Assembly (NCBI RefSeq): GCF_019192735.1 | Contig: NZ_JAHTKP010000007.1 | Coordinates: 185,901-249,900 of the forward strand | Direction: 5' to 3' | DNA: 64,000 bases | Origin: Kitasatospora aureofaciens | GTDB lineage: Bacteria > Actinomycetota > Actinomycetes > Streptomycetales > Streptomycetaceae | Part shown: positions 44,230-53,906 of the stretch, piece by piece | Position numbering within the stretch: position 1 is the first letter of the stretch | Layout of the letters: each line of letters starts with the position of its first letter | Notes under the pieces: generated by a model | The model's database searches: none | What the model saw: only the letters and a program-made list of their open reading frames with translations | What the model was told of the DNA's origin: nothing | Position numbers and translations under genes: made by a program

Positions 44230-44871
44230 ATGTCCCGAGAGCCCCGCCGCGAGCAGCTGCTCAACGCCGCCGACCGGGTCATCCAGCGGGAGGGCCCCGG
44301 CGCCAGCATGAACGCCATCGCCGCCGAGGCCGGCATCACCAAGCCGATCCTGTACCGGCACTTCGGCGACCGGAACGGCCTGATCAAGGCCCTGACCGAC
44401 CGCCACACCGGCGGCCTGCTGGCCGCCGTCCGGGCCGCCCTCGCCGAACCGCTGGAGCGCCGCGACCGGGTCGAGCACGTGCTGGACACCTACCTGGCCG
44501 GCATCGAGGCCCGCCCGCAGGTCTACCGGCTGCTCACCCACCCCGAGCCCGGCGACCCGAGCGGCGCCGGCAACGCGCTCGCCCCCGCGCTCCGGCGGAT
44601 CGCCGAGGAGATCACCCGGGCCGTGCAGAGCCAGGTCGACCTCGGCGCCGACCGCGACCTGCTCGCCGAGGCGTGGGGCCGGGGCATCACCGGCATGGTG
44701 CTGGCGGCCGGGGACTGGTGGCTGGAGACCAAGCCCTGCTCGCGCACCCGCATGGTGCAGGCCCTCGCCGACCTGCTCTGGGGCCGCCTCGCCGCCGCCG
44801 CGGACCTGCCGACCGCCGTCCTGCCGACCGCGCCCGCCGAGCCGGCCGCGGAGCCGCCCGCCGCCGGCTGA
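44230..44871 (+). CDS. TetR family regulator (acyl-CoA dehydrogenase-linked)
   Basis: 213 residues; ATG after GAGGAGCAGCGC. Helix-turn-helix: ASMNAIAAEAGITKPILYRH with FGDRNGLIKALTDRH. The ligand domain includes RDRVEHVLDTYLAGIEARPQ and AWGRGITGMVLAAGDWWLET. It ends in an Ala/Pro-rich tail. Divergent from the acyl-CoA dehydrogenase gene. The longer upstream frame is arginine/histidine-rich noise, so the ribosome site decides the start. Confidence 0.92.
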   Translation: MSREPRREQLLNAADRVIQREGPGASMNAIAAEAGITKPILYRHFGDRNGLIKALTDRHTGGLLAAVRAALAEPLERRDRVEHVLDTYLAGIEARPQVYRLLTHPEPGDPSGAGNALAPALRRIAEEITRAVQSQVDLGADRDLLAEAWGRGITGMVLAAGDWWLETKPCSRTRMVQALADLLWGRLAAAADLPTAVLPTAPAEPAAEPPAAG

Positions 44872-44969
44872 GCCCCGGACCCGGCCGATCCCCCGCCGTC
44901 GAATCCCTTGTGCCGTGCGCAGCGCCGAGGGCATCATCGGGCCCCCACCCCCCGCCGTGCGAGGTCCCG

Positions 44970-46421
44970 ATGTGCCTGCGCCGCACCGCCGTTGCCCTCC
45001 TGCTCGCCGCCACCGCCACCCTGACCGCCGCCACCGCCGCCCCCGGCGCCTCCGCCCACCAGGCGTGCCCTGCCCGGTTTCCCACCGGCACGGCCACCGG
45101 CCCGGACGGCCGCACCGCCCTCACCGACGCCCAGGGCCGCCGGCTCCAGCTGCGCGGCTTCAACCTCGACAAGTACGCCGAGACCACCGAGGCGGACGTC
45201 AAGTCCCTGGCCGCGCAGGGCTTCACGCTGATCCGGGTGGCGGTCTCCTGGACCAGGCTGGAGCCCGAACGCGGCCGCCTCGACCCGGCCGAACTGCACC
45301 GCCTGCACCAACTCCTCGGCTGGGCCGACCGGTACGGCGTCCTCGCCCTCGTCGACTTCCACCAGGACGTCTACGGGCCGGCGTTCGGCGGCGGCGACCG
45401 CGGCATCCCGACCTGGGCCACGCGGGACGACGGCCTGCCGTTCACCCCCGACCCGAACGACTGGTTCGCCGGCTACTTCCAGCCCGCCGTCCAGGCCGCC
45501 TTCCGCCACCTCTACGACGACCCCGACCTGCGCGCCTGGCAGGCCGACTTCTACACCCGGCTCGCCCGTGAACTGCGCGGCCACCGCTCCCTGTTGGGCT
45601 ACGACCTGTTCAACGAGCCGTTCGGCCCGGTGGACGGCGACCCGACCGACCCGGCCGTGCTCGCCGCCGCCTCCGCCGCCCTGGAACAGGGCCGGCTCGC
45701 CGCCATGTACCGCCGCCTGATCGCGGCCGTCCGCCACGTCGACTCCCGCGCCTGGCTGTTCGTCGAACCGACCGTCCTGGTCGGCCAGGGTGTGCCGACG
45801 CAGCTGCCCGGCTTCACCGACCCCCGCCCCGGCGCGCCCCGCCTCGGCTACGCCCCGCACTTCTACGACACCGCGGTCGAGTCCGGCGCCGACTGGGACC
45901 CCGCCGACGGCTTCGTCGAGCGCTACACCTCCGCGATCACCGGCTACCCGGCCGCCCAGCACCTGCCCGTGCTGGTCGGCGAGTGGGGACCGCCCATCTC
46001 CCGGACGCCGGGCAACAGCCGGCTCGTCCGCCGACAAGTCGCGGCGATGGACGGCTTCGCCGAGGGCTGGACGATGTGGTACTGGTGCCGCGGCACCGGC
46101 GGCTACTGCGCGCTCGATCCCGCCGGACGGCCCGCCCCCGGCGACGAGCCCGCGTTCGGCCCGTACCCGGCGGCCGTCGCCGGGACGGACGTCAGCACCA
46201 CCGGCGACACCGTCCGCTGGACGGCCGACGGCACCGGGCGTGCCACCGAACTCGTGCTGCCCGCCGCCGGATTCCCGCACGGCGCCCGCGTCACCGTCTC
46301 CCCCGCCACCGCCCTGGTCGACCTCGACCAGCCGGACGGCGACCGGGCCGGCACCGCCCGGATCCGCCTCCCGCATGCCCGCCCGGGCACTCCGGTGACA
46401 GTCACACTCACCGCCCGCTGA
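44970..46421 (+). CDS. secreted glycoside hydrolase family 5 (endoglycoceramidase-like)
   Basis: 483 residues; ATG after CGAGGTCCC. Signal peptide in the first 30 residues (RRTAVALLLAATATLTAATA). GH5 barrel: LRGFNLDKYAETTEADVKSL, FTLIRVAVSWTRLEPERG, LVDFHQDVYGPAFGG, acid/base Glu216 in YDLFNEPFGP, and nucleophile Glu338 in LVGEWGPP. The active-site layout and the C-terminal beta-sandwich (from about 400) resemble endoglycosylceramidases and related beta-glycosidases. An extracellular glycolipid or beta-glycan substrate is likely. Confidence 0.88.
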   Translation: MCLRRTAVALLLAATATLTAATAAPGASAHQACPARFPTGTATGPDGRTALTDAQGRRLQLRGFNLDKYAETTEADVKSLAAQGFTLIRVAVSWTRLEPERGRLDPAELHRLHQLLGWADRYGVLALVDFHQDVYGPAFGGGDRGIPTWATRDDGLPFTPDPNDWFAGYFQPAVQAAFRHLYDDPDLRAWQADFYTRLARELRGHRSLLGYDLFNEPFGPVDGDPTDPAVLAAASAALEQGRLAAMYRRLIAAVRHVDSRAWLFVEPTVLVGQGVPTQLPGFTDPRPGAPRLGYAPHFYDTAVESGADWDPADGFVERYTSAITGYPAAQHLPVLVGEWGPPISRTPGNSRLVRRQVAAMDGFAEGWTMWYWCRGTGGYCALDPAGRPAPGDEPAFGPYPAAVAGTDVSTTGDTVRWTADGTGRATELVLPAAGFPHGARVTVSPATALVDLDQPDGDRAGTARIRLPHARPGTPVTVTLTAR

Positions 46422-46442
46422 CCGTCACCGGAGCTGCCAGGG

Positions 46443-48470
46443 CTACGCCAGACCCCGGCGCGCCAGCAGCGGCCCGGTCTCGGGCGAGCGCCCGACCACC
46501 TCACGGAAGGAGTCCAGCGGGTCCCGGCTGAACCCGCGCGCGAGCAGCTCGCGACGGAACACCTCGCCGCTGTTCCGCACCGAGCGCCCGTTCCCCGCGA
46601 ACCACTGCACGGTGTCCGCGTCCAGCACCTCCGACCAGATGTACGCGTAGTACCCGGCGCTGTAGCCGCCGGCGAAGATGTGCTGGAAGTACGCCGTCCG
46701 GTAGCGCGGCGGGATCGCCGGCACCGCGATCCCGGCCTCCGCCAGCACCCGCGCCTCGAACTCCTCGGCGTCCGCGATCTCCCGGCCCTCCGGCACGGTG
46801 TGCCAGGCCCAGTCCAGCAGCGTCGCCGCCAGGTACTCCACCGTCCGGAAGCCCTGCCCGAAACCCTCGGCCGCCGCCATCCGCTCGACCAGCTCGGCCG
46901 GCAGCGGCTCCCCGGTCACGTGGTGGCGGGCGTAGTTGGCCAGCACCTCGGGGCGGATCATCCACATCTCGTTGACCTGCGAGGGGAACTCGACGAAGTC
47001 CCGGGGCACCGCGGTGCCCGCGAACAGCGGGTAGCGCACGTCCGAGAACAGCCCGTGCAGCGCGTGACCGAACTCGTGGAAGAGCGTGCGCACCTCGTCC
47101 CAGGTCAGCAGCACCGGCTCGCCCGGCGCCGGCCGCGCGATGTTGAGGTTGTTCATCACCACCGGGCGCCGGCCGGTCAGCGCCGACTGGCCGACCAGCT
47201 CGTCCATCCACGCGCCGCCGCGCTTGGACGCGCGGGCGTGGAAGTCGCCGATGAAGAGGCCCAGCGAGCCGCCGTCCTCCTCGAACACCTCGAAGACCCG
47301 GGCTTCGGGGTGGTAGGCCGTCAGGTCCGGCCGCTCGGTGAAGGTCAGCCCGTACGCCAGCCCGGCGGCGTGGAAGACGCCGTCGTGCAGCACCCGCTCC
47401 AGTTCGAAGTACGGGCGCAGCGCGGCCGCGTCCACCTGGTACGAGCTCTGCCGGACCTTCTCCGAGTAGTGCGCCCAGTCGTGCGCGGCGATCTCGTCGA
47501 TGCCGTCGGCCGCCGCCACCTTGGCCAGCTCGGCGGCCTCCCGGCGGGCGTTGGCCACGGCCGGCTCCACCAGGCGGGCCAGCAGCCCGGCCACCGCCTC
47601 GACGGTACCGGCGGTCTCGTCGGCCACCACGTACGCGGCGTGGGTCGGGTGGCCGAGCAGCCGGGCCCGCTCGGCCCGCAGCCCGGCCATCCGGATCGCC
47701 AGCGGGCCGTTGGTGTCCCGGGCCCGGCCGAGCGAGGCCGCCAGCAGCCGCTCGCGCACCGACCGGTCGGTGAGCAGGGCCAGTTCGGGCTGCCCGGAGG
47801 TGTTCTTCAGACTCAGGACGTACGTGCCCTCGTCGCACCCCAGCACCCGGGCGTTCTCCCCGGCGGCGGCGATCGCGTCGGCGGACAGGCCGTCCAGCTC
47901 GTCGGCCGAGTCCAGGACCAGCGCGGCGGCCTTGGTGGCGGCGTTCACGTTCTGCTGGAACGTCGTTCCGAGGGCGGCGAGTTCGGCGTTCAGCTCGCGC
48001 AGCCGCTCCTGCTCGGCCGCGCCCAGCCGGGCGCCGGAGCGGACGAATTCGGTGTGCCTGCGCTCCAGCAGCCGCAGCGACTCCGGGTCCAGGCCCAGCT
48101 CGGCTCGGCGCCCGTACAGCTCCTCGATCCGGGCGAACAGCGCGCGGTCCAGGTGGATCGCGTCGTGGTGCGCGGCCAGCAGCGGGCTGACCTTGGCGTC
48201 CACCTCGTCGACCGCGTCGCTGGTGTCCGAGGCCACCTGGTTGCGGAACACCGCGTCCACCCTGCGCAGCAGGTCCCCGGAACGCTCCAGGGCCACCAGC
48301 GTGTTGGCGAAGGTCGGCGGCTCGGGATCGGCGGTGATCGCGGCGATCTCGGCCAGCTGCTCGGCCATTCCGCGCTCGTAGGCCGGCAGGTAGTGCTCGT
48401 CCCGGATCTCGGCGAACGGCGGCAGTTCGTAGACCAGGGTGCTGGGCTTGAAGAACGGGTTCTCGGTCAT
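46443..48470 (-). CDS. M3 family metallopeptidase (peptidyl-dipeptidase Dcp / oligopeptidase A type)
   Basis: 675 residues, the normal family length. Zinc site HEFGHALHG near residue 465 with the downstream Glu in EFPSQVNEMW. Family landmarks include NPFFKPSTLVYELPPFAEIR, GWMDELVG-like AWMDELVGQSALTGRRPVVM and YYAYIWSEVLDADTVQWF. A cytoplasmic zinc peptidase for short peptides. Convergent with the GH5 gene 21 bases away. Confidence 0.95.
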   Translation of the reverse strand: MTENPFFKPSTLVYELPPFAEIRDEHYLPAYERGMAEQLAEIAAITADPEPPTFANTLVALERSGDLLRRVDAVFRNQVASDTSDAVDEVDAKVSPLLAAHHDAIHLDRALFARIEELYGRRAELGLDPESLRLLERRHTEFVRSGARLGAAEQERLRELNAELAALGTTFQQNVNAATKAAALVLDSADELDGLSADAIAAAGENARVLGCDEGTYVLSLKNTSGQPELALLTDRSVRERLLAASLGRARDTNGPLAIRMAGLRAERARLLGHPTHAAYVVADETAGTVEAVAGLLARLVEPAVANARREAAELAKVAAADGIDEIAAHDWAHYSEKVRQSSYQVDAAALRPYFELERVLHDGVFHAAGLAYGLTFTERPDLTAYHPEARVFEVFEEDGGSLGLFIGDFHARASKRGGAWMDELVGQSALTGRRPVVMNNLNIARPAPGEPVLLTWDEVRTLFHEFGHALHGLFSDVRYPLFAGTAVPRDFVEFPSQVNEMWMIRPEVLANYARHHVTGEPLPAELVERMAAAEGFGQGFRTVEYLAATLLDWAWHTVPEGREIADAEEFEARVLAEAGIAVPAIPPRYRTAYFQHIFAGGYSAGYYAYIWSEVLDADTVQWFAGNGRSVRNSGEVFRRELLARGFSRDPLDSFREVVGRSPETGPLLARRGLA

Positions 48471-48638
48471 TTCACGGACCCTACGCCGTGTCCCGGACCC
48501 TGCCTACGCGCCCCACCCCACGTTGTCGTACCCACCGGTTACCGTCGAGGAAGGAGCCCCCGCGCAATCCGCACGCCAGTCCCGCCGTCCGACACCTGCC
48601 CGCACACCGAGAGCCCGCACACCGAGAGGAAGAGCCCC

Positions 48639-50354
48639 GTGGCCCCCAGAACCGCCCTGGTCCCCGACCCGCACGGCCCCGGCGGCAGGCTCCAGCCCCT
48701 CGACGACGCCGGCAGCCCGCTCGGCCCGCCCGAGACCGTCCCGGACCTCGCCGCCGCGGTCGCCGCCCGGGAGGCCGCCGAGCACCCTCGCTGGGTCTGG
48801 GCCGCCGCCGACAGCGCGTACACCCCGCTGCTGCCCCGGCTGCCCGACCGGCTCGCCCGCTGCCACGACCTGCGGCTGACGGAGGCCCTGCTGCTCGGCC
48901 ACGAGGGCCGCTTCGGTGCGCCCCGCTCGCTCGGCGCGGCCTGGTGCCGGCTGCGCGGCCTGCCCGTGCCGGAGGACCTGCCGGAGCCCGGCTCGCCCGA
49001 GGCCGAGGGCGGACAGGACACCCTGTTCACCCCCGACCGGCTGCAACTTCCGCCTGGCGCCGATCCGTTGGCCACCGTCGTCGCCGTGCACGCCGAGCAG
49101 CAGCGCCGGCTCGCCGCGATCACCGACCCTGCCGCCCGGCACCGGTTCCGGCTGCTGGTCGCCGCCGAGTCGGCCGGGGCCCTGGTCGCCGCCGAGATGG
49201 GCCACGACGGGCTGCCCTGGCGCGCCGACATCCACGACCGGCTGCTCACCGACCTGCTCGGCCCCCGCCCGACCGTCCCCGGCAACCAACCCAAGCTGCT
49301 CGCCGAACTCGCCGTCGAACTCCACCAGGCCCTCGGCGCCCGCCCGTTCAACCCCGACTCGCACAGCCAGGTGCTGCGCGCCTTCGCCGAACGCGGCATC
49401 CACCTGAGCTCCACCCGTTCCTGGGAGCTCAAGGCCGTCGACCACCCGGCCGCCGCGCTGATGATCCGCTACAAGGAGCTGTCCCGGATCCACGCCGCGC
49501 ACGGCTGGGCCTGGCAGGACACCTGGGCCCGCGGCGGCCGGTTCCGGCCCGAGTACGTGGTCGGCGGTGTGGTCTCCGGCCGCTGGGCCAGCCGGGGCGG
49601 CGGCGCGCTGCAGATCCCGCGCATCCTGCGCGGCGCCGTCGTCGCCGACCCCGGCTGGCTGCTGGTCGTCGCCGACGCCGCCCAGCTGGAGCCGCGGGTG
49701 CTCGCCGCCCTCTCCCAGGACACCGGTCTGGCCCGCACCGCCGCCGGCGGCGACCTCTACGAGGCCCTCGCCGCCAGCGCCTTCCAGGGCGACCGGGAGA
49801 AGGCCAAGCTCGGCCTGCTCGGCGCCATGTACGGGCAGACCAGCGGCGACATCGGCCCACTGCTCGCCACCCTGCGCCGCCGCTACCCCGCCGCGATGGG
49901 CTACGTCGAGGCCGCCGCCCGCACCGGCGAGGACGGCGGCGTGGTCGTCTCCCGGCTCGGCCGGGTCTGCCCGCCCGCCTCCGCCGCCTTCCTCGACCTC
50001 ACCGAGGCGCCCGAGACCGCCGGCGAGGCCGGTGGCCGGACGGCCCGCGCCCGCGGCCGCTTCACCCGCAACTTCGTCATCCAGGCCAGCGCCGCGGACT
50101 GGGCCCTCGCCATGCTCGCGGCGCTGCGCCGGCGGCTCAACGCGCTGCCCGCGGCCGTCCCGGAGGACCGCCCGCACCTGGTGTTCTTCCAGCACGACGA
50201 GGTGGTCGTGCACACCCCGGCCAACCTCGCCGACGAGGTCGCCGCCGCCGTCGCCGAGGCGGCCGACGAGGCCCGGCTGCTGGTGTTCGGCGACACCCCG
50301 GTCCGCTTCCCGCTGACCACCGCCGTGGTGGACTGCTACGCCGACGCGAAGTAA
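48639..50354 (+). CDS. PolA-family DNA polymerase without 5' nuclease domain
   Basis: 571 residues; GTG after GAGAGGAAG. The polymerase half keeps family A motifs: motif A as VVADAAQLEPRVLAAL (near 346; usual DYSQIE replaced by DAAQLE), the O-helix region EKAKLGLLGAMYGQTSGDIG, and motif C QHDEVVVH (519-521 HDE). The N-terminal half should be the 3'-5' exonuclease, but the DxE metal motif is not evident. This matches streptomycete proteins named bifunctional 3'-5' exonuclease/DNA polymerase. It is an extra polymerase beside PolA, perhaps for repair. The role is unknown. Confidence 0.88.
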   Translation: MAPRTALVPDPHGPGGRLQPLDDAGSPLGPPETVPDLAAAVAAREAAEHPRWVWAAADSAYTPLLPRLPDRLARCHDLRLTEALLLGHEGRFGAPRSLGAAWCRLRGLPVPEDLPEPGSPEAEGGQDTLFTPDRLQLPPGADPLATVVAVHAEQQRRLAAITDPAARHRFRLLVAAESAGALVAAEMGHDGLPWRADIHDRLLTDLLGPRPTVPGNQPKLLAELAVELHQALGARPFNPDSHSQVLRAFAERGIHLSSTRSWELKAVDHPAAALMIRYKELSRIHAAHGWAWQDTWARGGRFRPEYVVGGVVSGRWASRGGGALQIPRILRGAVVADPGWLLVVADAAQLEPRVLAALSQDTGLARTAAGGDLYEALAASAFQGDREKAKLGLLGAMYGQTSGDIGPLLATLRRRYPAAMGYVEAAARTGEDGGVVVSRLGRVCPPASAAFLDLTEAPETAGEAGGRTARARGRFTRNFVIQASAADWALAMLAALRRRLNALPAAVPEDRPHLVFFQHDEVVVHTPANLADEVAAAVAEAADEARLLVFGDTPVRFPLTTAVVDCYADAK

Positions 50355-50375
50355 GCACTCACAGCTTGCGGCCCC

Positions 50376-50768
50376 TCAGAACTTCCGAAAGGCTCGCGCT
50401 TCCTCGGCCGCCGCCACCACCTCGGCCAGCGCCGCCCCGGTCGAGGCGGTCACGGCGGCGGCCACCGCGCCCTCCACGAACGGCGCATCCACCAGCCGCA
50501 CGCCCGGCCGCGGCTCGTCCTCCAGCACGGTGACGGCGGTCAGCACCGAACTGCCCAGGTCGGGCAGCACGACGACACCCGCCCCGCCGTCCGCCTCGGC
50601 GACCGCCCGGGCGATCAGGTCGTAGCTGGTGCCGAGCCCGCCGTCCTCCGTCCCGGCCGCGACCGCCACCCGCACCCCACCCGAGGCCAGCTCGCCGAGC
50701 AGCTCCCGCAGCCCGGCGGCGAGTTGGGCACTGTGCGAGACCAGGACGATACCCACGTTGTCGCTCAT
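50376..50768 (-). CDS. dhaM: PTS-dependent dihydroxyacetone kinase phosphotransferase subunit DhaM
   Basis: 130 residues starting MSDNVGIVLVSHSAQLAAGL; His12 in VLVSHS is the phosphorylated histidine of the EIIA-Man fold. GTEDGGLGTSYDLIARAV and ADGGAGVVVLPDLGSSVLTA are typical. It takes phosphate from HPr and passes it to DhaL-bound ADP. It is a single-domain DhaM, unlike the fused E. coli form. Transcribed divergently from dhaKL with a 178-base spacer. Confidence 0.93.
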   Translation of the reverse strand: MSDNVGIVLVSHSAQLAAGLRELLGELASGGVRVAVAAGTEDGGLGTSYDLIARAVAEADGGAGVVVLPDLGSSVLTAVTVLEDEPRPGVRLVDAPFVEGAVAAAVTASTGAALAEVVAAAEEARAFRKF

Positions 50769-50946
50769 GCCGCCGACCCTACGACGCGTCCCGCTACTCC
50801 GGGAGAGTGACCGGAATCCCGCGTGTCGCACCCCGTGCCCACCACCCCCGTCTGGCGTAGCGTCGGGGCAGTCGGGGCAGCAGCGTCTGCGCAGGGCCCG
50901 CCGAAGCGTCCTCACCGAAGCGTCCTCACCAAGGGAGCGAAGAGCG

Positions 50947-51942
50947 TTGAAGAAGCTGATCAACACCCCGGAGAGCGTCCTGGAGGACGCGCTGGCCGGA
51001 GTCGCGGCCGCCCACCCCGAGTTGACGGTGGACATCCCCAACCGGGTGATCACCCGGGCCGTCCGCCCCGCCGCACCGAAGGTCGCGCTGATCTCCGGCG
51101 GCGGCTCCGGCCACGAGCCGCTGCACGGCGGCTTCGTCGGCCCCGGCATGCTCGACGCCGCCTGCCCCGGCGAGATCTTCACCTCCCCCGTGCCCGACCA
51201 GATGCTCGCCGCCGCCAAGGCCGCGGACTCCGGCGCGGGCGTCGTCTTCATCGTGAAGAACTACACCGGCGACGTCATGAACTTCGAGCTCGCCGCCGAA
51301 CTCGCCGCCGAGGAGGGCGTCGAGGTCCGCACCGTCCTGGTCAACGACGACGTGGCGGTCGAGGACTCCACCTGGACCGCCGGCCGGCGCGGCACCGGCG
51401 CCACCGTCCTGGTCGAGAAGACGGCCGGCGCCCTTGCCGAACGCGGCGCCCCGCTCGACGAGGTCGCCGCCCTGGGCGAACGGGTCAACGCCGCCTCCCG
51501 CTCCTTCGCGATCGCGCTCACCGCGGCGACCGTCCCGGCGGCCGGCAAGCCCGGCTTCGACCTCCCCGAGGACGAGATCGAGGTCGGCGTCGGCATCCAC
51601 GGCGAACCCGGCCGCCGCCGCGAGAAGCTGCGCCCGGCCCGCGAACTCGCCGCCGAGGTGGTCGAGACGATCCTCGCCGACCACCACCTGAACCCGGGCG
51701 ACGAGGTGATCGCCCTGCTCAACGGCCTCGGCGGCACCCCCCTGCTGGAGCTGTACATCGTCTACGGCGAGGTCGCCGCCCGGCTCGCCGCGCACGGCAT
51801 CACGGTGGCCCGCAGCCTGGTCGGCAACTACGTCACCAGCCTGGACATGACGGGCTTCTCGCTCACCCTCACCAAGGCCGACACCCAGCTGCTGGAACTC
51901 TGGGACGCCCCCGTCGACACCCCCGCCCTCAAGCGGGCCTGA
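50947..51942 (+). CDS. dhaK: dihydroxyacetone kinase subunit DhaK
   Basis: 331 residues from a TTG start; (M)KKLINTPESVLEDALAGVAA is the standard DhaK start. LISGGGSGHEPLHGGFVGPG forms the substrate loop. His218 in EVGVGIHGEPG is the residue that binds dihydroxyacetone covalently, at the same number as in E. coli. It phosphorylates dihydroxyacetone together with DhaL and DhaM, feeding glycolysis. dhaL follows after 12 bases. Confidence 0.96.
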   Translation: MKKLINTPESVLEDALAGVAAAHPELTVDIPNRVITRAVRPAAPKVALISGGGSGHEPLHGGFVGPGMLDAACPGEIFTSPVPDQMLAAAKAADSGAGVVFIVKNYTGDVMNFELAAELAAEEGVEVRTVLVNDDVAVEDSTWTAGRRGTGATVLVEKTAGALAERGAPLDEVAALGERVNAASRSFAIALTAATVPAAGKPGFDLPEDEIEVGVGIHGEPGRRREKLRPARELAAEVVETILADHHLNPGDEVIALLNGLGGTPLLELYIVYGEVAARLAAHGITVARSLVGNYVTSLDMTGFSLTLTKADTQLLELWDAPVDTPALKRA

Positions 51943-51954
51943 GGAGGAGCCGCC

Positions 51955-52581
51955 ATGGACTTCGACACCCCGCTGGCCGAGGCCTGGGTCCGCGCGATCG
52001 CCGCGGCCGTCGAGAAGGAACAGGGCCGGCTCACCGAGCTGGACTCCGCGATCGGCGACGGCGACCACGGCAGCAACCTCCAGCGCGGCTTCGCCGCCGT
52101 CCTGACCGCCCTCGACGGCCTCCAGCCGGCCGGGCCCGGCGCGGTGCTCACCAAGACCGGCACCACCCTGATCTCCAAGGTCGGCGGCGCCTCCGGCCCG
52201 CTCTACGGCAAGGCCTTCCGCGCGATCGGCGCCGCCCTCCCCGAACCCGCCGGCCCGGCCGCCCTCGCCGAGGCACTGGCGGCCGGCCTGGACGCGATCC
52301 GCGCCCTCGGCAAGGCCGAGCCCGGCGACAAGACCATCGTCGACGCCTACACCCCGGCCGTGGCCGCCTTCCGCACCGCCGCCGCCACGGGCGCCACCCT
52401 CCCCGAGGCCGCCGCCGCAGCCGCCGACGCCGCCGACCAGGGCGCCCACGCCACCATCCCGCTCCGAGCCCGCAAGGGCCGCGCGTCCTACCTGGGCGAA
52501 CGCAGCATCGGCCACCAGGACCCGGGCGCCACCTCCACGGCCCTCATCTTCCGCACCCTCGCCGACATCACCACGAGCTGA
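51955..52581 (+). CDS. dhaL: dihydroxyacetone kinase subunit DhaL
   Basis: 208 residues after GAGGAGCC. ADP/Mg site: LTELDSAIGDGDHGSNLQRG, VGGASGPLYGKAF, GDKTIVDAYTPA and the C-terminal LGERSIGHQDPGATSTALIF. Carries the ADP cofactor that DhaM recharges. Complete DhaKLM set in one locus. Confidence 0.96.
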   Translation: MDFDTPLAEAWVRAIAAAVEKEQGRLTELDSAIGDGDHGSNLQRGFAAVLTALDGLQPAGPGAVLTKTGTTLISKVGGASGPLYGKAFRAIGAALPEPAGPAALAEALAAGLDAIRALGKAEPGDKTIVDAYTPAVAAFRTAAATGATLPEAAAAAADAADQGAHATIPLRARKGRASYLGERSIGHQDPGATSTALIFRTLADITTS

Positions 52582-52655
52582 CCCGGGCCTCTGCCCCCGC
52601 TTCCCCCCTCTCGCGCAGTTCCCCGACCCCGAGCCCCCTCCGCCCTTCCCACTCT

Positions 52656-52702
52656 TTCGCGCAGTTCCCCGTGCCCCGACAGGGGCGCGGGAACTGCGCG
52701 AA
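52656..52702. terminator. dhaKL terminator, dispersed TTCGCGCAGTTCCC-type hairpin
   Basis: 14-base perfect arms TTCGCGCAGTTCCC / GGGAACTGCGCGAA enclosing a second small CCCC-GACA-GGGG hairpin. An isolated left half (TCGCGCAGTTCCCC) lies upstream near 52607. I recall this hairpin as a very common dispersed terminator in streptomycetes. Confidence 0.8.
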
Positions 52703-52733
52703 GCGGAAGGCCCCCACCGTCACCGCCCCACCG

Positions 52734-53906
52734 TCAGCCATCCGTCCGAGTAATCAGCAACAGCAGCGCATCATCCCGAAGCCCCCCACCCGTATGCGCC
52801 AGCAGATCCGCGTACACCCGCCCCACCGCCGCCTCCAGCTCCCCCGCCGAGCGCGCAGCTCCCTGCACCAGCGGCCCCACCCGCTGCGCCAGCTGATAGA
52901 ACTCCCCGTTCTTGCGGTGCCGCGCCTCCACCACCCCGTCCGTGCAAAGCACCAGCACGTCCTCCGCCCCGAACGCCTGGTCCCAGCTCGCCGGCTCCCC
53001 CGCCGCGAGCCGTCCGAGCCCGAGCGGCACCCACGGATCGGGCGCGTCCAGCACGTGCGCCCGCCCGTCCCCGTCGACCCGGATCGGCGGCACGTGCCCG
53101 TACTGCAGCAGTTCCATCACACCGGGCGTGCGGAACTCCGCGAACAGCGCCGTGGTGAACTCCCCGTCCGGCACGTGCCGCTCGACGCTCGCCTCGATCC
53201 GCGCCGCGACGCCCCGCAGCCCGGGCTCGTCGTACGCGGCCTCGCGGAACGCGCCGAGCACGACCGCCGCGGTCTGCACCGCCGCCAGTCCCTTCCCCCG
53301 GACGTCGCCGACCGCGACCCGGGTGCCGTGCGGGGTCTCCAGCACCGAGTACAGGTCCCCGCCGATGTGTGAGGCGTCGGCCGCGGAGACGTACCGCACC
53401 GCGAGCCGCAGCGGCCCGACGACCGGCCCGGGCAGCCGCAGGAGCGCCCGCTGGGCGGCCTCGGCGACGGAGCTGACGGCCGCGAACGCCGCCGCGCGCC
53501 GCATGCGGATCTTCGCGACCCAGGCGGAGAAGAGGGTCAGCACCAGGTAGCTGACCATCGCGCCGTAGAGGAAACGCGCGTCGTTGATGTTGACGACCTC
53601 GTCGTACCGGCTGAGCCCGAACACGGCGACCAGCCCGACCGAGCAGACCAGCAGCAGCTCGCCGGGCTTCAGGGTCAGCGCGGCGATCGCGGGCACGACG
53701 GTCATCAGCGGGGCGAGGTAGCGGTCCCGGCCGGAGAGCAGGTCGGCCAGCCCGACGAGGAGGATCGCCGCGAGCGCCGGGGTGGCCCGCCGCCAGAACG
53801 GCACGTCCTGGAGGTCCGCGGCCAGCAGGGCGTCGCGCTGCCGGTGCGGTGGCAGCCCGGCGGCCGTGGGGGCCGAGGGCGACCGGACGCGGCGGATCGG
53901 AAACAC
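52734..53906 (-). CDS. membrane SpoIIE/RsbU-type PP2C phosphatase
   Basis: 390 residues from GTG 53906; TTG 53930 or earlier codons are possible and no ribosome site decides. Membrane helices near residues 45-62, 68-80, 83-102 and 118-135, then the SpoIIE phosphatase domain: RYVSAADASHIGGDLYSVLE, VAVGDVRGKGLAAVQTAAVV, VLVLCTDGVVEARH and GLRDDALLLLI, with the metal-binding Asp residues kept. Such proteins dephosphorylate anti-sigma-factor antagonists. No antagonist gene is adjacent, so the partner is unknown. Confidence 0.9.
   Translation of the reverse strand: MFPIRRVRSPSAPTAAGLPPHRQRDALLAADLQDVPFWRRATPALAAILLVGLADLLSGRDRYLAPLMTVVPAIAALTLKPGELLLVCSVGLVAVFGLSRYDEVVNINDARFLYGAMVSYLVLTLFSAWVAKIRMRRAAAFAAVSSVAEAAQRALLRLPGPVVGPLRLAVRYVSAADASHIGGDLYSVLETPHGTRVAVGDVRGKGLAAVQTAAVVLGAFREAAYDEPGLRGVAARIEASVERHVPDGEFTTALFAEFRTPGVMELLQYGHVPPIRVDGDGRAHVLDAPDPWVPLGLGRLAAGEPASWDQAFGAEDVLVLCTDGVVEARHRKNGEFYQLAQRVGPLVQGAARSAGELEAAVGRVYADLLAHTGGGLRDDALLLLITRTDG

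Noticed and set aside
52605..52702. A coding extension or small gene after dhaL
   Set aside because: The sequence is a known-looking terminator hairpin with a half copy before it; the frame reads as Pro/Arg-rich noise.
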